A DNA stretch of 64,000 bases from Pseudomonadota bacterium (GCA_021826225.1 JAKBAV010000004.1:1-64000), one strand, 5' to 3'; shown: positions 30,819-39,958, counted from the stretch's first letter. The notes: generated from the sequence alone by a model not told the origin. Made by a program: numbers and translations.

Positions 30819-31133
30819 TGGTGCGGGCGGCCGGAATCGAACCGGCACAGGGCTAAGCCCCAACGGATTTTCTTACCCCTACGGTTTTCACCGCCGGCCC
30901 CTTCGGGCCGTTTGTGGTCTGGACTATCCCTTCACCTTAGCGCCTTCGCGCTTTAGGTGCTGCCCGTCTAGTCTCTACACCTTCTTAGGGCCGCCTTCGC
31001 GGCCCTAAGCTTGGCTCGGGGTTGCCATTTTAAAGGATTCCCCGAATTTGAGCAGTTCTACATCGCAGGTTTCCCCACGCGCACTCAATTCGTCGTCTAA
31101 GTCCGGTGCGTCTACCAGTTTCGCCACGCCCGC
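30819..31133 (-). tRNA. tRNA-Leu(UAA) interrupted by a group I intron; CCA encoded
   Basis: Exons GCGGGCGTGGCGAAACTGGTAGACGCACCGGACTT | AAAATCCGTTGGGGCTTAGCCCTGTGCCGGTTCGATTCCGGCCGCCCGCACCA; full acceptor, D, variable and T arms; anticodon UAA after splicing. Confidence 0.95.
30872..31098 (-). ncRNA. Group I intron (IC3-like, 227 nt) in the tRNA-Leu(UAA) anticodon loop
   Basis: P1: exon ACUU with intron GAGU giving U.G at the splice site; P3 CUGCUC/GGGCAG; P4 UCGGGG/CCCCGA; P6a hairpin CUUAGGGCCGC-gaag-GCGGCCCUAAG; R GGUGUAGAGACUAGACGG; S AAGGGAUAGUCC (P7 GACUA/UAGUC); P8 CACCU..AGGUG; terminal G. Confidence 0.95.
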
Positions 31134-31183
31134 ATGCGCGGCACTGTAACGGCAAATGGCCCCAGGGCAAAGGGGAGGGGACT

Positions 31184-32464
31184 CTATTTCTCTTTGCTTG
31201 TCAGCCGGGTAGGCTTCTTGGCTTTCGACTTTCTGACATTGATGGCAGCTGCATCCAGCGTGTTTTTGAGATGGATCGCATAGTATTTCTCAATCATCTC
31301 AACGGAAGTCCGGCAGTTTTTGGCGATCTGATAGATGTCCGCCCCCTCCATGAGCCGCAGGCATATATAGGTATGGCGCAGGCTGTAGGCCGTCCGGCGG
31401 TTGCCCTCGCGGTCAAATTTGAGCTTCTCTTCCTCCAGCACCGTCTTCAGCAATTCCCGGTGGCTACTGTCGAACAGGAGGTCCGTGGGTTTGGGCTTGA
31501 CCATATTGGCGAATGCCGACTCGGACCTGCCGGTCGGTTCTTCGCCGTTCTCATCTTTTTCGACCACCGGCCGCAGCCTGCCCCGCAGCCGCTCGAACGG
31601 AATCACAGCTCCCGGCATGCTCTTGCAGTAGCCGGTGCCGCGCTTGCCGCGCACTTCGATTTCCAGGATGCGCTCATTCGTGGCCTCATCGTTCACCACC
31701 GTCACATCCCGGAATTGCAGCCGGGCGGCTTCGTCCGGCCGCAGCCCGGTATTGGCCATAAGCAGCACATAATCATGCAACTGTTCGCAAGACCGCCGCC
31801 AGCGTGGCTTCGGCGGATTTTTGGCGCGCTTCTGCGTGGCGCGCCAAAGCTGATTGTACTCTTCCAATGAGAACCAGCCACGATGCGAGACTTTTCCCGA
31901 AGCACGGAATGGCGCGGAGAGGTCTGGCAAATAGGCGAGCCAGCCGTGCCGGTTGGCACACTTCAGGACCTGGCGGAGGCAAACGATTTCCTGGTGGAGG
32001 GTGTTTCTGGCCGGCCGCATCGGCTCGCCGGTTTGTGGATGCTTGCGCGAGGTCATCCGGTGAATGCGATAATCCTGCACCATGCCGGGCGTGATCTCGG
32101 TCAGTTCTTTTTTGCCAAAGAACGGGCGCAGATGCACGCGCAATCGATCCTGATGGCCTTGCACATAAACCGGGCTGCGCTCGCCGGCCGTCAGCGCGAT
32201 AAACTCTTTCAAAAACTGCTCGGCGGCTTTGTCGAAGGTCACACCCCCGCCGCGAATTTCGCCGCGGCGCACCTTGCCGCGCAAATCCAGAAACCAGTCC
32301 TCGGCGAATTCCTTGGCCTGCGCCAGGCTTTCTTCTTTTGTGCTGACGCGGTGATTGCGGCCTTTGAAGAAGGCCGCGCATTGCCAGAAGCGCGAGTTCT
32401 CGCGCCGATAGACGTGAAGCTGACCACCCATGAGCTCATGACTGACCGACATACGCGTACGCAT
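31184..32464 (-). CDS. int: Tyrosine site-specific recombinase/integrase
   Basis: NTGLRPDEAARLQFRDV (Arg I), YSLRHTYICLRLMEGADIYQIAKNC (RxxH), VEMIEKYYAIHL (Tyr); adjacent to attR. Confidence 0.95.
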   Translation of the reverse strand: MRTRMSVSHELMGGQLHVYRRENSRFWQCAAFFKGRNHRVSTKEESLAQAKEFAEDWFLDLRGKVRRGEIRGGGVTFDKAAEQFLKEFIALTAGERSPVYVQGHQDRLRVHLRPFFGKKELTEITPGMVQDYRIHRMTSRKHPQTGEPMRPARNTLHQEIVCLRQVLKCANRHGWLAYLPDLSAPFRASGKVSHRGWFSLEEYNQLWRATQKRAKNPPKPRWRRSCEQLHDYVLLMANTGLRPDEAARLQFRDVTVVNDEATNERILEIEVRGKRGTGYCKSMPGAVIPFERLRGRLRPVVEKDENGEEPTGRSESAFANMVKPKPTDLLFDSSHRELLKTVLEEEKLKFDREGNRRTAYSLRHTYICLRLMEGADIYQIAKNCRTSVEMIEKYYAIHLKNTLDAAAINVRKSKAKKPTRLTSKEK

Positions 32465-32492
32465 ACGCGATTTGCGGGCAAAAGTCGAGAGG

Positions 32493-32510
32493 TGTGTAAG
32501 GGCTGTGTAA
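32493..32510. promoter_or_regulatory. Candidate integrase arm-type sites (right end)
   Basis: TGTGTAA at 32493-32499 and 32504-32510. Confidence 0.6.
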
Positions 32511-32575
32511 GTATTTGATCTAAAAAGACTTATTTATATCAATAAGTTAGATAAAATTTTGGGCTCCCAATCGGT

Positions 32576-32592
32576 TTTTAAGTCCGGTGCGT
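32576..32592. repeat. att core, right copy
   Basis: TTTTAAGTCCGGTGCGT. Confidence 0.92.
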
Positions 32593-32613
32593 CTACCATT
32601 CCGCCACACCCAC
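32576..32613 (-). pseudogene. 5' half of split host tRNA-Leu(UAA), attR side
   Basis: Minus strand GTGGGTGTGGCGGAATGGTAGACGCACCGGACTTAAAA followed by non-tRNA sequence. Confidence 0.92.
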
Positions 32614-32662
32614 GACACCTCCTCCCCTAGCCCGGACTCCTCGGCTTGGGCAATATGGCGCC

Positions 32663-34531
32663 ATGGCCCGCCCACCCCCCGCACCCCCCAAGCCCCCGCC
32701 AAAACGAGCGCAACAGCCGGCCGCCGCCAGACCCGTGGCAAAACCCCGCCCGGCCGCGAAACAGCCGGCGCCTGGCGGGTTTCAGCGGGCAAAACTGCAC
32801 GCCTATGCCCGGCGCGGCGGGGCGGTGGCGCGCATCGCCATCATCGCCGCCATCTGGGGCGGGGTGGCGGCGGGGCTGGTCGCGGTCTGGTTCACCTGGG
32901 ACATGCCGAACCCTGCCACCGCCGTAACCACGCCGCGCCGCCCGGCCATCCGCCTGCTCGACCCCGCCGGCCAGCTGGTGGCGCGCTTCGGCGACGCCTC
33001 GGGCCAGGTCGTGCTGCCCGCCAGCCTGCCGCCTTACGTGCCGGCCGCCTTCATCGCCATCGAGGACCGCCGCTTCTACCAGCATGGGGCTTTCGATATG
33101 GAGGGCATCGCCCGCGCCCTGGTGGTGGATGCCTGGCACCGCCGCGTCGTGCAGGGCGGCTCGACGTTGACGCAGCAGGTCGCCAAAACCCTGTTTCTCG
33201 GCAATCAGCGGACTTTGCGGCGCAAGGTGCAGGAGGCATTCCTAACCCTCTGGCTGGCGCGGCATTATCGCCGCGGCGAAATTCTCGGTATCTATCTCAA
33301 CCGCGTCTATCTCGGCGAGGGCGCCTACGGCGTGGATGCGGCGGCGCGGCTGTATTTCAACGTCCCGGCCACCCAGCTCACCTTGGCCCAGGCCGCCATA
33401 CTGGCCGGGCTGCCAAAGGCGCCCTCGGGGCTCAACCCGCTGGCCAATCCGCGGGCCGCCGCCGCGCGCGCCGCCGAAGTGCTGAATGCCATGGTGGCGG
33501 CGCGGGACATCAGCCCGGCCGAGGCCGGGGCCGCCGCGGCGCAACTGGATAACGCCGCCCAGCCGGTCTCGCGCACCTCCTGGTTCGCGCTGTGGGTCAT
33601 GCAGCAGGAGGACGCCGCCATCCCCGAAGGCGAGGATATCACCCTCTCCACCACGCTGGATGCGCCGCTCCAGGCTACCGCCCAGGCCGCGCTGGACCAG
33701 ACCATCACCACACAGGGACCGGCGTTGCGCGTGAGCCAGGGCGCGGTGGTGGTGCTGGATGCCGGCACCGGCGCGGTGCGCGCACTGGTCGGCGGGGTGG
33801 GCGACCGCGAGGGCTATGACCGCGCCACCCTGGCCCGGCGGCAGACCGGCTCGGCCATCAAGCCCATCGTCTGGCTGGCCGGGCTGCTCGCCGGCATGAA
33901 CCCCGGTTCCATCGTGTTCGACGGGCCGCTCTATCTACGCGGCTACCATCCGCATGATTACGAGGCCGGCTATCGCGGCAACGTGACGATGACCGAGGCG
34001 CTGGCCGATTCGATGAACACCGTGGCCATCCGCATCCTGCTGCGCGCCGGCGGCGCCCTGCGCGTCATCGCCGTGGCGCGGGCGCTCGGGCTCGACGACC
34101 ATTTCCCCGATGATGCGACCATGGCGCTGGGCTCAGGCGCGGTCGGCGTGCTGCAGCTGGCCGGGGCCTATGCCACCTTCTTCAATGGCGGCAGGCGCGT
34201 CACCCCGTTCGGCGTCGCCGCCATCAACGGCGCGCCGGCCAACATGGCACCACCCGCGCCGGTGGCGGACCCGGCAGAGGCGCAAGAGGTCGCGGATATG
34301 ATGCGCGCGGTGGTGACCGGCGGCACCGGCAAGGCCGCCTTCATCCCCGGCATCTACACCGCCGGCAAAACCGGCACGACGCAGGATTACCGCGATGCCT
34401 GGTTTGTCGGTTACGCCAAGGGCGACATCATCGCCGTATGGGTGGGCAATGACGATAACAGCCCGACCAACGGGGTGCTCGGCGGCACCCTTCCGGCGGC
34501 GATTTTCAGGGACATCGCCAATCATTTATGA
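32663..34531 (+). CDS. Class A penicillin-binding protein (PBP1A family)
   Basis: GT51 IEDRRFYQHGAFD, GGSTLTQQVAKTLFLG; transpeptidase SAIKP, SMN, KTGTT. Confidence 0.95.
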   Translation: MARPPPAPPKPPPKRAQQPAAARPVAKPRPAAKQPAPGGFQRAKLHAYARRGGAVARIAIIAAIWGGVAAGLVAVWFTWDMPNPATAVTTPRRPAIRLLDPAGQLVARFGDASGQVVLPASLPPYVPAAFIAIEDRRFYQHGAFDMEGIARALVVDAWHRRVVQGGSTLTQQVAKTLFLGNQRTLRRKVQEAFLTLWLARHYRRGEILGIYLNRVYLGEGAYGVDAAARLYFNVPATQLTLAQAAILAGLPKAPSGLNPLANPRAAAARAAEVLNAMVAARDISPAEAGAAAAQLDNAAQPVSRTSWFALWVMQQEDAAIPEGEDITLSTTLDAPLQATAQAALDQTITTQGPALRVSQGAVVVLDAGTGAVRALVGGVGDREGYDRATLARRQTGSAIKPIVWLAGLLAGMNPGSIVFDGPLYLRGYHPHDYEAGYRGNVTMTEALADSMNTVAIRILLRAGGALRVIAVARALGLDDHFPDDATMALGSGAVGVLQLAGAYATFFNGGRRVTPFGVAAINGAPANMAPPAPVADPAEAQEVADMMRAVVTGGTGKAAFIPGIYTAGKTGTTQDYRDAWFVGYAKGDIIAVWVGNDDNSPTNGVLGGTLPAAIFRDIANHL

Positions 34532-34585
34532 AACTATGGAGCGGGGCCTGCCCGGCGGCCTGAAACCATTTCATTCGAGTGCCCG

Positions 34586-35776
34586 ATGCCGCATGTCATC
34601 ACGCTGAACGCCGGATCATCCTCGATCAAATTCGCGCTGTACGCGATGGCCTCGGGCACGCCACGGGCCATCGCCACCGGGCTGGTGGAGCATGCAGCGC
34701 ATTGCCGGCATATCAGGGTGCGCGACGCGGCCGGCGCGGTGACCTTCGAGGAGGCCTGGCAGGCCGCGGCGGCGGGGTTCCATGAAGAGGCACTGCACCG
34801 CGTGCTCGCCTGGCGGCGCGCGGCATTCCCCGCCGCCGAGGTTGTGGCGGCCGGGCACCGCGTGGTGCATGGCGGCCCGCGCTACAGCGCCCCGGCGCTG
34901 GTCACCGAAGAGGTGCTGGCCTATCTCGCGACGCTGAACCCGCTCGCCCCGCTGCACCAGCCGCATAACATCGCCGGCATTCTCGCCGCCCGCGCCGCCT
35001 GGCCGCATGTCCGCCAGGTGGCGTGCTTCGATACGGCGTTCCATCGCGGCCATCCTTTCGTTAACGATACTTTCGCGCTGCCCCGCGCGCTCTACGATGA
35101 GGGGATCAGGCGCTACGGCTTCCACGGCCTTTCCTACGAATATGTCTGCGGCCGGCTGCGCGCCATCGCGCCAGAGCACGCCGCCGGCCGGGTGGTTGTC
35201 GCGCATCTCGGCAATGGCGCCTCGATATGCGCCATCCAGAACGGACATTCTGTCGCCAGCTCCATGGGCTTCACCGCGCTGGACGGCCTGCCCATGGGCA
35301 CGCGCTGCGGCCAGCTAGACCCCGGCGTGGTGCTGTACCTGTTGCAGGAGCGCAAAATGTCGCCCGCGGCGATCACCGACATGCTGTACATGGAATCGGG
35401 CCTGAAGGGCCTCTCCGGCCTCTCCGGCGACATGCGCGAGCTGCTCGCCGCCGATACGCGGCAAGCCCGCGAGGCGATTGATTATTTCGTTTTCCGCATC
35501 CGCCGGGAATGCGGCGGGCTGGCGGCGGCGCTGGGCGGGCTGGATGCCATCGTGTTCTGCGGCGGCATCGGTGAAAACGCCTGGCCGGTGCGGGCGCGCG
35601 TGCTGGAAGGCATGGCATGGCTGGGCGTGGAACTCGACCACGCGGCCAACCGCGCCAATGCGCAGCTCATCTCCACCGCCGCGTCCCGCGTGCGCGTCTT
35701 CGTCATCCCGACCGATGAGGAGGCGATGATCGCGCGGCATACGCTGGACATGGTGGGGCCGGCCGCACCCGGTTGA
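34586..35776 (+). CDS. ackA: Acetate kinase
   Basis: ITLNAGSSSIKFALY, RYGFHGLSYEYV, VVVAHLGNGASICAI, FCGGIGENAWPVR. Confidence 0.95.
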   Translation: MPHVITLNAGSSSIKFALYAMASGTPRAIATGLVEHAAHCRHIRVRDAAGAVTFEEAWQAAAAGFHEEALHRVLAWRRAAFPAAEVVAAGHRVVHGGPRYSAPALVTEEVLAYLATLNPLAPLHQPHNIAGILAARAAWPHVRQVACFDTAFHRGHPFVNDTFALPRALYDEGIRRYGFHGLSYEYVCGRLRAIAPEHAAGRVVVAHLGNGASICAIQNGHSVASSMGFTALDGLPMGTRCGQLDPGVVLYLLQERKMSPAAITDMLYMESGLKGLSGLSGDMRELLAADTRQAREAIDYFVFRIRRECGGLAAALGGLDAIVFCGGIGENAWPVRARVLEGMAWLGVELDHAANRANAQLISTAASRVRVFVIPTDEEAMIARHTLDMVGPAAPG

Positions 35777-35810
35777 CGCCACCTGCCGCCCGGCGCAAAG
35801 CCCTGGCGCC

Positions 35811-36533
35811 ATGTGCTCACTCTGCGCCCCCCTCTCCCGCCGCGATTTCTGCGCCGGCGCCATCATCCTGCCCCTCGCCCTCGGCCGCGAGCGCCACGGC
35901 CTGCTGGAGCCCGTGCTGCGCCTTGCTCCGGGCCCGGCACCCGGCCAGGTCGCGGTCACGCTCGATGCCTGCCCCGGCCATTTCGACGCGCGCATCGCCA
36001 CCATGCTGGTCGCCCGCCGCATCCCGGCCACCATCTTCATCACCGAAACCTGGATGCGCTGGAACCGCGACGGCCTGGCCTATTTTCTCACCCATCCGGA
36101 TATTTTCATCCTGGAGAATCACGGCGCGCTGCATCTGCCGCCCGTGCTCGGCAGCAAGCCGGTCTATGGCCTGCAACCCGCCGGCAGCCTGGCCGCCATC
36201 CGCACCGAGGTGCTGAACGGCGCCGCCGCCATCCAGGCCGCCACCGGGCGCCGCCCCGGCTGGTATCGCGGCGCGGCCGGGCTCTACAGCCCCCAGGCCA
36301 TCCCGTATATCGAATCACTGGGCTGGCGCATCGCCGGCTATTCGCTGAATTCCGATGCGGGCGCCTCGCTCCCCGCGGCCACCGTCGCCCGGCGCATCGC
36401 CGCCGCCGCCGATGGCGATGTCATCGAAGGCCATATCAACCAGCCGCGCCGCGCCAGCGGTGCCGGCATCGCCGCCGGGCTCGCCGCATTGCAGGCCCAT
36501 GGCCCGCATTTCACCACGCTGGAAGCTGCCTGA
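35811..36533 (+). CDS. Polysaccharide deacetylase family protein (TAT-like signal)
   Basis: VAVTLDACPGHFDARIATMLVARRIPATIFITETW; LSRRDFCAGA signal. Confidence 0.85.
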   Translation: MCSLCAPLSRRDFCAGAIILPLALGRERHGLLEPVLRLAPGPAPGQVAVTLDACPGHFDARIATMLVARRIPATIFITETWMRWNRDGLAYFLTHPDIFILENHGALHLPPVLGSKPVYGLQPAGSLAAIRTEVLNGAAAIQAATGRRPGWYRGAAGLYSPQAIPYIESLGWRIAGYSLNSDAGASLPAATVARRIAAAADGDVIEGHINQPRRASGAGIAAGLAALQAHGPHFTTLEAA

Positions 36534-38060
36534 TCAGGCCGATTGCAGCGCCTGCGCGGCGGCGTGCCCGCGCACCAGCGCGCCATACCAGTCATAGGAT
36601 TGCTTCGGCGTCCGCCTGAACGTCGTGAAATCGACAGCGACGAGGCCAAACCTGAATTTCGTACCCGCATCCCATTCGAAATTATCGAGCAGCGACCACA
36701 CGAAATAGCCGGACACATTGGCCCCCGCCGCCACGGCTTTCTGCAGGAATTGCAGATTGGCGCCGAGATAGGCAAGCCGCCCGTCATCCTCCAGCCCGCT
36801 GCCGGGTTTGCCATCCTGCACCGTGGCGAAGCCGTTTTCCGATATGAATATCTCCGGCCCGTCATACCGCCGGTGCACATGCATGACGGTCTGGTACAGC
36901 CCGTCCGGCGCCATGGGGATGTTCATCGCATGGTAGCGCGCCGGGTCGTTATCCGGGCCGAAGAACAGGTCCAGCGCGTATTTCGGGTCGTGCTGGATAT
37001 GCAGCCGGTTATAGTAGTTGATGCCGAGCAGATCGATTTTCTGGCGGCAGGTTGCGAGGTCCCCGTCGCGGCACCAGCGCGCGAAATCATCCGCCACGAG
37101 ATGCGGGTAGCGGCCGAGGAAGAGCGGGTCCATCACGGCGCCGTTCCACATCGCATCGAGCAGCATCGCCGCCTTCACATCCGCTGGCGCCGGGGTTGAG
37201 GGCCGCACCGGCTCCACGCTGGCGACCGTGCCGATCCGCGCCGCCGGCACATTCGCCCGCAGCGCCTGCACCGCGAGGCCCTGGCCGAGATTCATATGGT
37301 GCAGGGCCGACATCCAGTTATCCGCCCCGGTCAGCCCCGGCGCATGAAAGCCGAGTCCGTGGCCGAGCATGGCATGCACCGCGATTTCGTTGAACACCAT
37401 GTAATGCCCGATGCGGGCGCCGAAATGCCGGCTCACGCGGTCGGTGAATTCGGCCAGCCGGTAGGCGGTGTCCCGATTGGTCCAGCCGCCCTGAGCCTGC
37501 AGATATTGCGGCAGATCCCAGTGATACAGGCACAGCCAGGGCGCGATGCCCTGGTTATGCAGCTCATCCAGCAGCCGGTCGTAAAACGCGAAACCCTTGG
37601 CATTGGCCGGGCCGTTCAGCTCCGGGTAGAGCCGCGACCAGGAGACCGAGAACCGATAATTCCGCACCCCCGCCCCGGCGATCAGCGCCACATCCTCGGG
37701 CATGCGGTGGTAATGGTCGCAGGCCGTATCGGCATTCGCGCCGTTTTTGATATGGTGGCCGGTATGGCAGAACACATCCCAGATGCCGGGGCTGCGGCCA
37801 TCCTCGGCCACCGCGCCCTCGATCTGATAGGCCGAGGTGGAAAAGCCGAATTTGAAATCCGGGGGGAAAGCGAAACTGTCCGGGGCGGGCTGGCGCGCCG
37901 GCCAGTCTCCCGGCACGAATGAAGCGGGCACGAGTGAAGCGGGCACGAGTGAAGCGGGCACGAGTGAAGCCGGCATCGCGGCCATGATATGCAACGCTTC
38001 GCGCCTGTTCATCCGCCCGCATGCTCCCAGGAACCGGAATGCTGGTAACAAAAGCTTCAT
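36534..38060 (-). CDS. Glycoside hydrolase family 1 beta-glucosidase, exported
   Basis: FKFGFSTSAYQIEGAVAEDGRSPGIWDVF, acid/base region VFNEI, nucleophile region ISENG. Confidence 0.92.
   Translation of the reverse strand: MKLLLPAFRFLGACGRMNRREALHIMAAMPASLVPASLVPASLVPASFVPGDWPARQPAPDSFAFPPDFKFGFSTSAYQIEGAVAEDGRSPGIWDVFCHTGHHIKNGANADTACDHYHRMPEDVALIAGAGVRNYRFSVSWSRLYPELNGPANAKGFAFYDRLLDELHNQGIAPWLCLYHWDLPQYLQAQGGWTNRDTAYRLAEFTDRVSRHFGARIGHYMVFNEIAVHAMLGHGLGFHAPGLTGADNWMSALHHMNLGQGLAVQALRANVPAARIGTVASVEPVRPSTPAPADVKAAMLLDAMWNGAVMDPLFLGRYPHLVADDFARWCRDGDLATCRQKIDLLGINYYNRLHIQHDPKYALDLFFGPDNDPARYHAMNIPMAPDGLYQTVMHVHRRYDGPEIFISENGFATVQDGKPGSGLEDDGRLAYLGANLQFLQKAVAAGANVSGYFVWSLLDNFEWDAGTKFRFGLVAVDFTTFRRTPKQSYDWYGALVRGHAAAQALQSA
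37912..37971. repeat. 15-bp minisatellite, 4 copies, in the GH1 leader coding region
   Basis: ggcacgaRtgaagcS x4 encoding repeated PASLV. Confidence 0.95.
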
Positions 38061-38354
38061 GAACCGGCAAGGCCCGGCGCCGCCTGTTCCGGGTGGAGCA
38101 CGAACCTAATAACATGCATATAATATGAGAAAACTACCGGAATATCCTTTAATTTATGAATTGACAACCATATAACATACATATAGCTATCAAAAATAAT
38201 GCCTTATCGGCCCCGCCACACGACTTTCAAAAAAGCCGGTTTCAAAAAATGCGGCCCCTGCCCCATATTGCGGGCAGACGGGCCGGAGGAAGCAAGCTGA
38301 CCGCCTGGCGAAGAGCAGGCCTTTCGCGACATCGGGAAAACAGGGAGAAACACA

Positions 38355-39116
38355 ATGGCACTGGCCGTGGATATGACGGGTAAAGTCGCGCTTGTTACGG
38401 GGGCTGCCTCCGGCCTCGGGCGCGGCACGGCGCTGGCGCTGGCGCGCGCCGGCGCGGATCTCTGCATCGTCGATGTCAATCCGGCGGGGCTGGAGGAGAC
38501 CGCCGCTGCCATCCGCGTGCTGGGCCGCAAGGTGCTGGTCCACACCACGGACCTGTCAGACGCAGCAAACTGCCCGCCAGCGGTGGCGGTGGCGGTGCGG
38601 GAATTCGGCCATCTCGATGCGCTCTGCAATGTCGCCGGGCTCATCATGTTCACCAACACGCCCGAAATGAGTGTCGCGCACTGGAACAAGACGATCGCCG
38701 TCAACCTCAGCGCCCCGTTCCATCTCTGCCAGGCCGCCATTCCTCATCTGCTGGCGCGCGACGGCGCCATCGTCAACGTCTCCTCCACCGCTGCCTATAT
38801 CGGCGAGGCCTATGCCGCCGCCTATTGCGCGAGCAAGGCCGGGTTGCTCCAGATGACCAAGGCCCTGGCCATGGAATACCAGAAAAAATCCATCCGCATC
38901 AACGCCATCGCGCCCGGCGGCATGATGACCAATATCGCCGACAACCTGGTCATGCCCGAAGGCGTCGATTATGAGCTGATCAAGCGCTTCTCCGGCATGC
39001 GCGGCCTCGTCGAGGTCGATGACGTGTCCGAGATGATCGCGATCCTCGCCTCCGATGCCGGGCGCGGCTTTCACGGCAGTTGCATCACCATGGATCGCGG
39101 CATCACCGCCGGCTGA
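38355..39116 (+). CDS. SDR family oxidoreductase
   Basis: TGAASGLGRGTALALARAGA, NVSSTAAYIGEAYAAAYCASKAGL. Confidence 0.92.
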   Translation: MALAVDMTGKVALVTGAASGLGRGTALALARAGADLCIVDVNPAGLEETAAAIRVLGRKVLVHTTDLSDAANCPPAVAVAVREFGHLDALCNVAGLIMFTNTPEMSVAHWNKTIAVNLSAPFHLCQAAIPHLLARDGAIVNVSSTAAYIGEAYAAAYCASKAGLLQMTKALAMEYQKKSIRINAIAPGGMMTNIADNLVMPEGVDYELIKRFSGMRGLVEVDDVSEMIAILASDAGRGFHGSCITMDRGITAG

Positions 39117-39126
39117 GGAGGAACGC

Positions 39127-39936
39127 GTGCACCATATCACCACCGGCTTTGTCGGCCTCGGCAGCCAGGGCGCGCCCATGGCGCAACGCATGATCGATGC
39201 GGGTTTTCCCACCTGGCTCTGGGCCCGCCGCCCCGAGACGCTGGAGCCCTACGCGCAAACCGCCGCGCGCACCGCCACGAGCCTCGCCGAGCTTGGCGCG
39301 CTATGCGACCATATCGGCATCTGCGTGGTGGATGATGCGGGAGTGAAACAGACCTGCGAGGCTTTGCTGCCCGCCATGCGGCCGGGCAGCCGTGTCGCCA
39401 TCCATTCCACCATCCTGCCCGCCACCTGCATCGCGCTCGCGCGGCAATTCGCCGAACGCGGCATCGCGCTCATTGACGCACCGGTGAGCGGCGGCGCGCC
39501 CGGTGCCACCGCCGGCACGCTCACCGTGATGGTCGGCGCCACAGCCGAAGCGCTGGAGGCCGCCCGTCCGGTTTTCGCCAGTTTCGCCCGGCTCATCATC
39601 CATCTCGGCCCGGTTGGCGCCGGGCAGCATGCCAAGCTCATCAACAACACCCTCATGGCCGCCAATCTCGGCCTCGCCGATGCCGCCATCACCGCCGCCG
39701 CCGCCCTGGGCATCGAGCGCACGGCTTTGGCCGAGCTGATCAGGCAGTCCAGCGGCGCCAGCTTCGCCTTCGACGTGCGCGCCCGCATGCCCGATGTCGC
39801 CGGCTTCACCCATGGCGCCCGGCTGCTGCAAAAAGATGTCGGCCTGCTCTGCGCCGTTCTCGACGACCCGGCGGTCGCCCTGCTGCGCGACGCGGCGGCG
39901 CCGCTGCTGGATAAAATTCTGCGCCCGTTACCTTAA
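39127..39936 (+). CDS. 3-hydroxyisobutyrate dehydrogenase-family NAD(P)-dependent oxidoreductase
   Basis: GFVGLGSQGAPMAQRMIDAGF, DAPVSGGAPGATAGTLTVMVG, GAGQHAKLINN. Confidence 0.92.
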   Translation: MHHITTGFVGLGSQGAPMAQRMIDAGFPTWLWARRPETLEPYAQTAARTATSLAELGALCDHIGICVVDDAGVKQTCEALLPAMRPGSRVAIHSTILPATCIALARQFAERGIALIDAPVSGGAPGATAGTLTVMVGATAEALEAARPVFASFARLIIHLGPVGAGQHAKLINNTLMAANLGLADAAITAAAALGIERTALAELIRQSSGASFAFDVRARMPDVAGFTHGARLLQKDVGLLCAVLDDPAVALLRDAAAPLLDKILRPLP

Positions 39937-39958
39937 CCCTTGCCGGGAGGGCTCGCCG

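Noticed and set aside
30744-30956. 70-aa ORF over the intron tRNA
   Set aside because: Lies across tRNA exon and intron structure; not a homing endonuclease (too short, no LAGLIDADG or GIY-YIG)
30819-31133. Archaeal/eukaryotic-type (protein-spliced) tRNA intron
   Set aside because: 227 nt with clear P/Q/R/S group I elements and terminal G; no bulge-helix-bulge motif needed
31106-31870. 254-aa plus-strand ORF
   Set aside because: Antisense to the integrase
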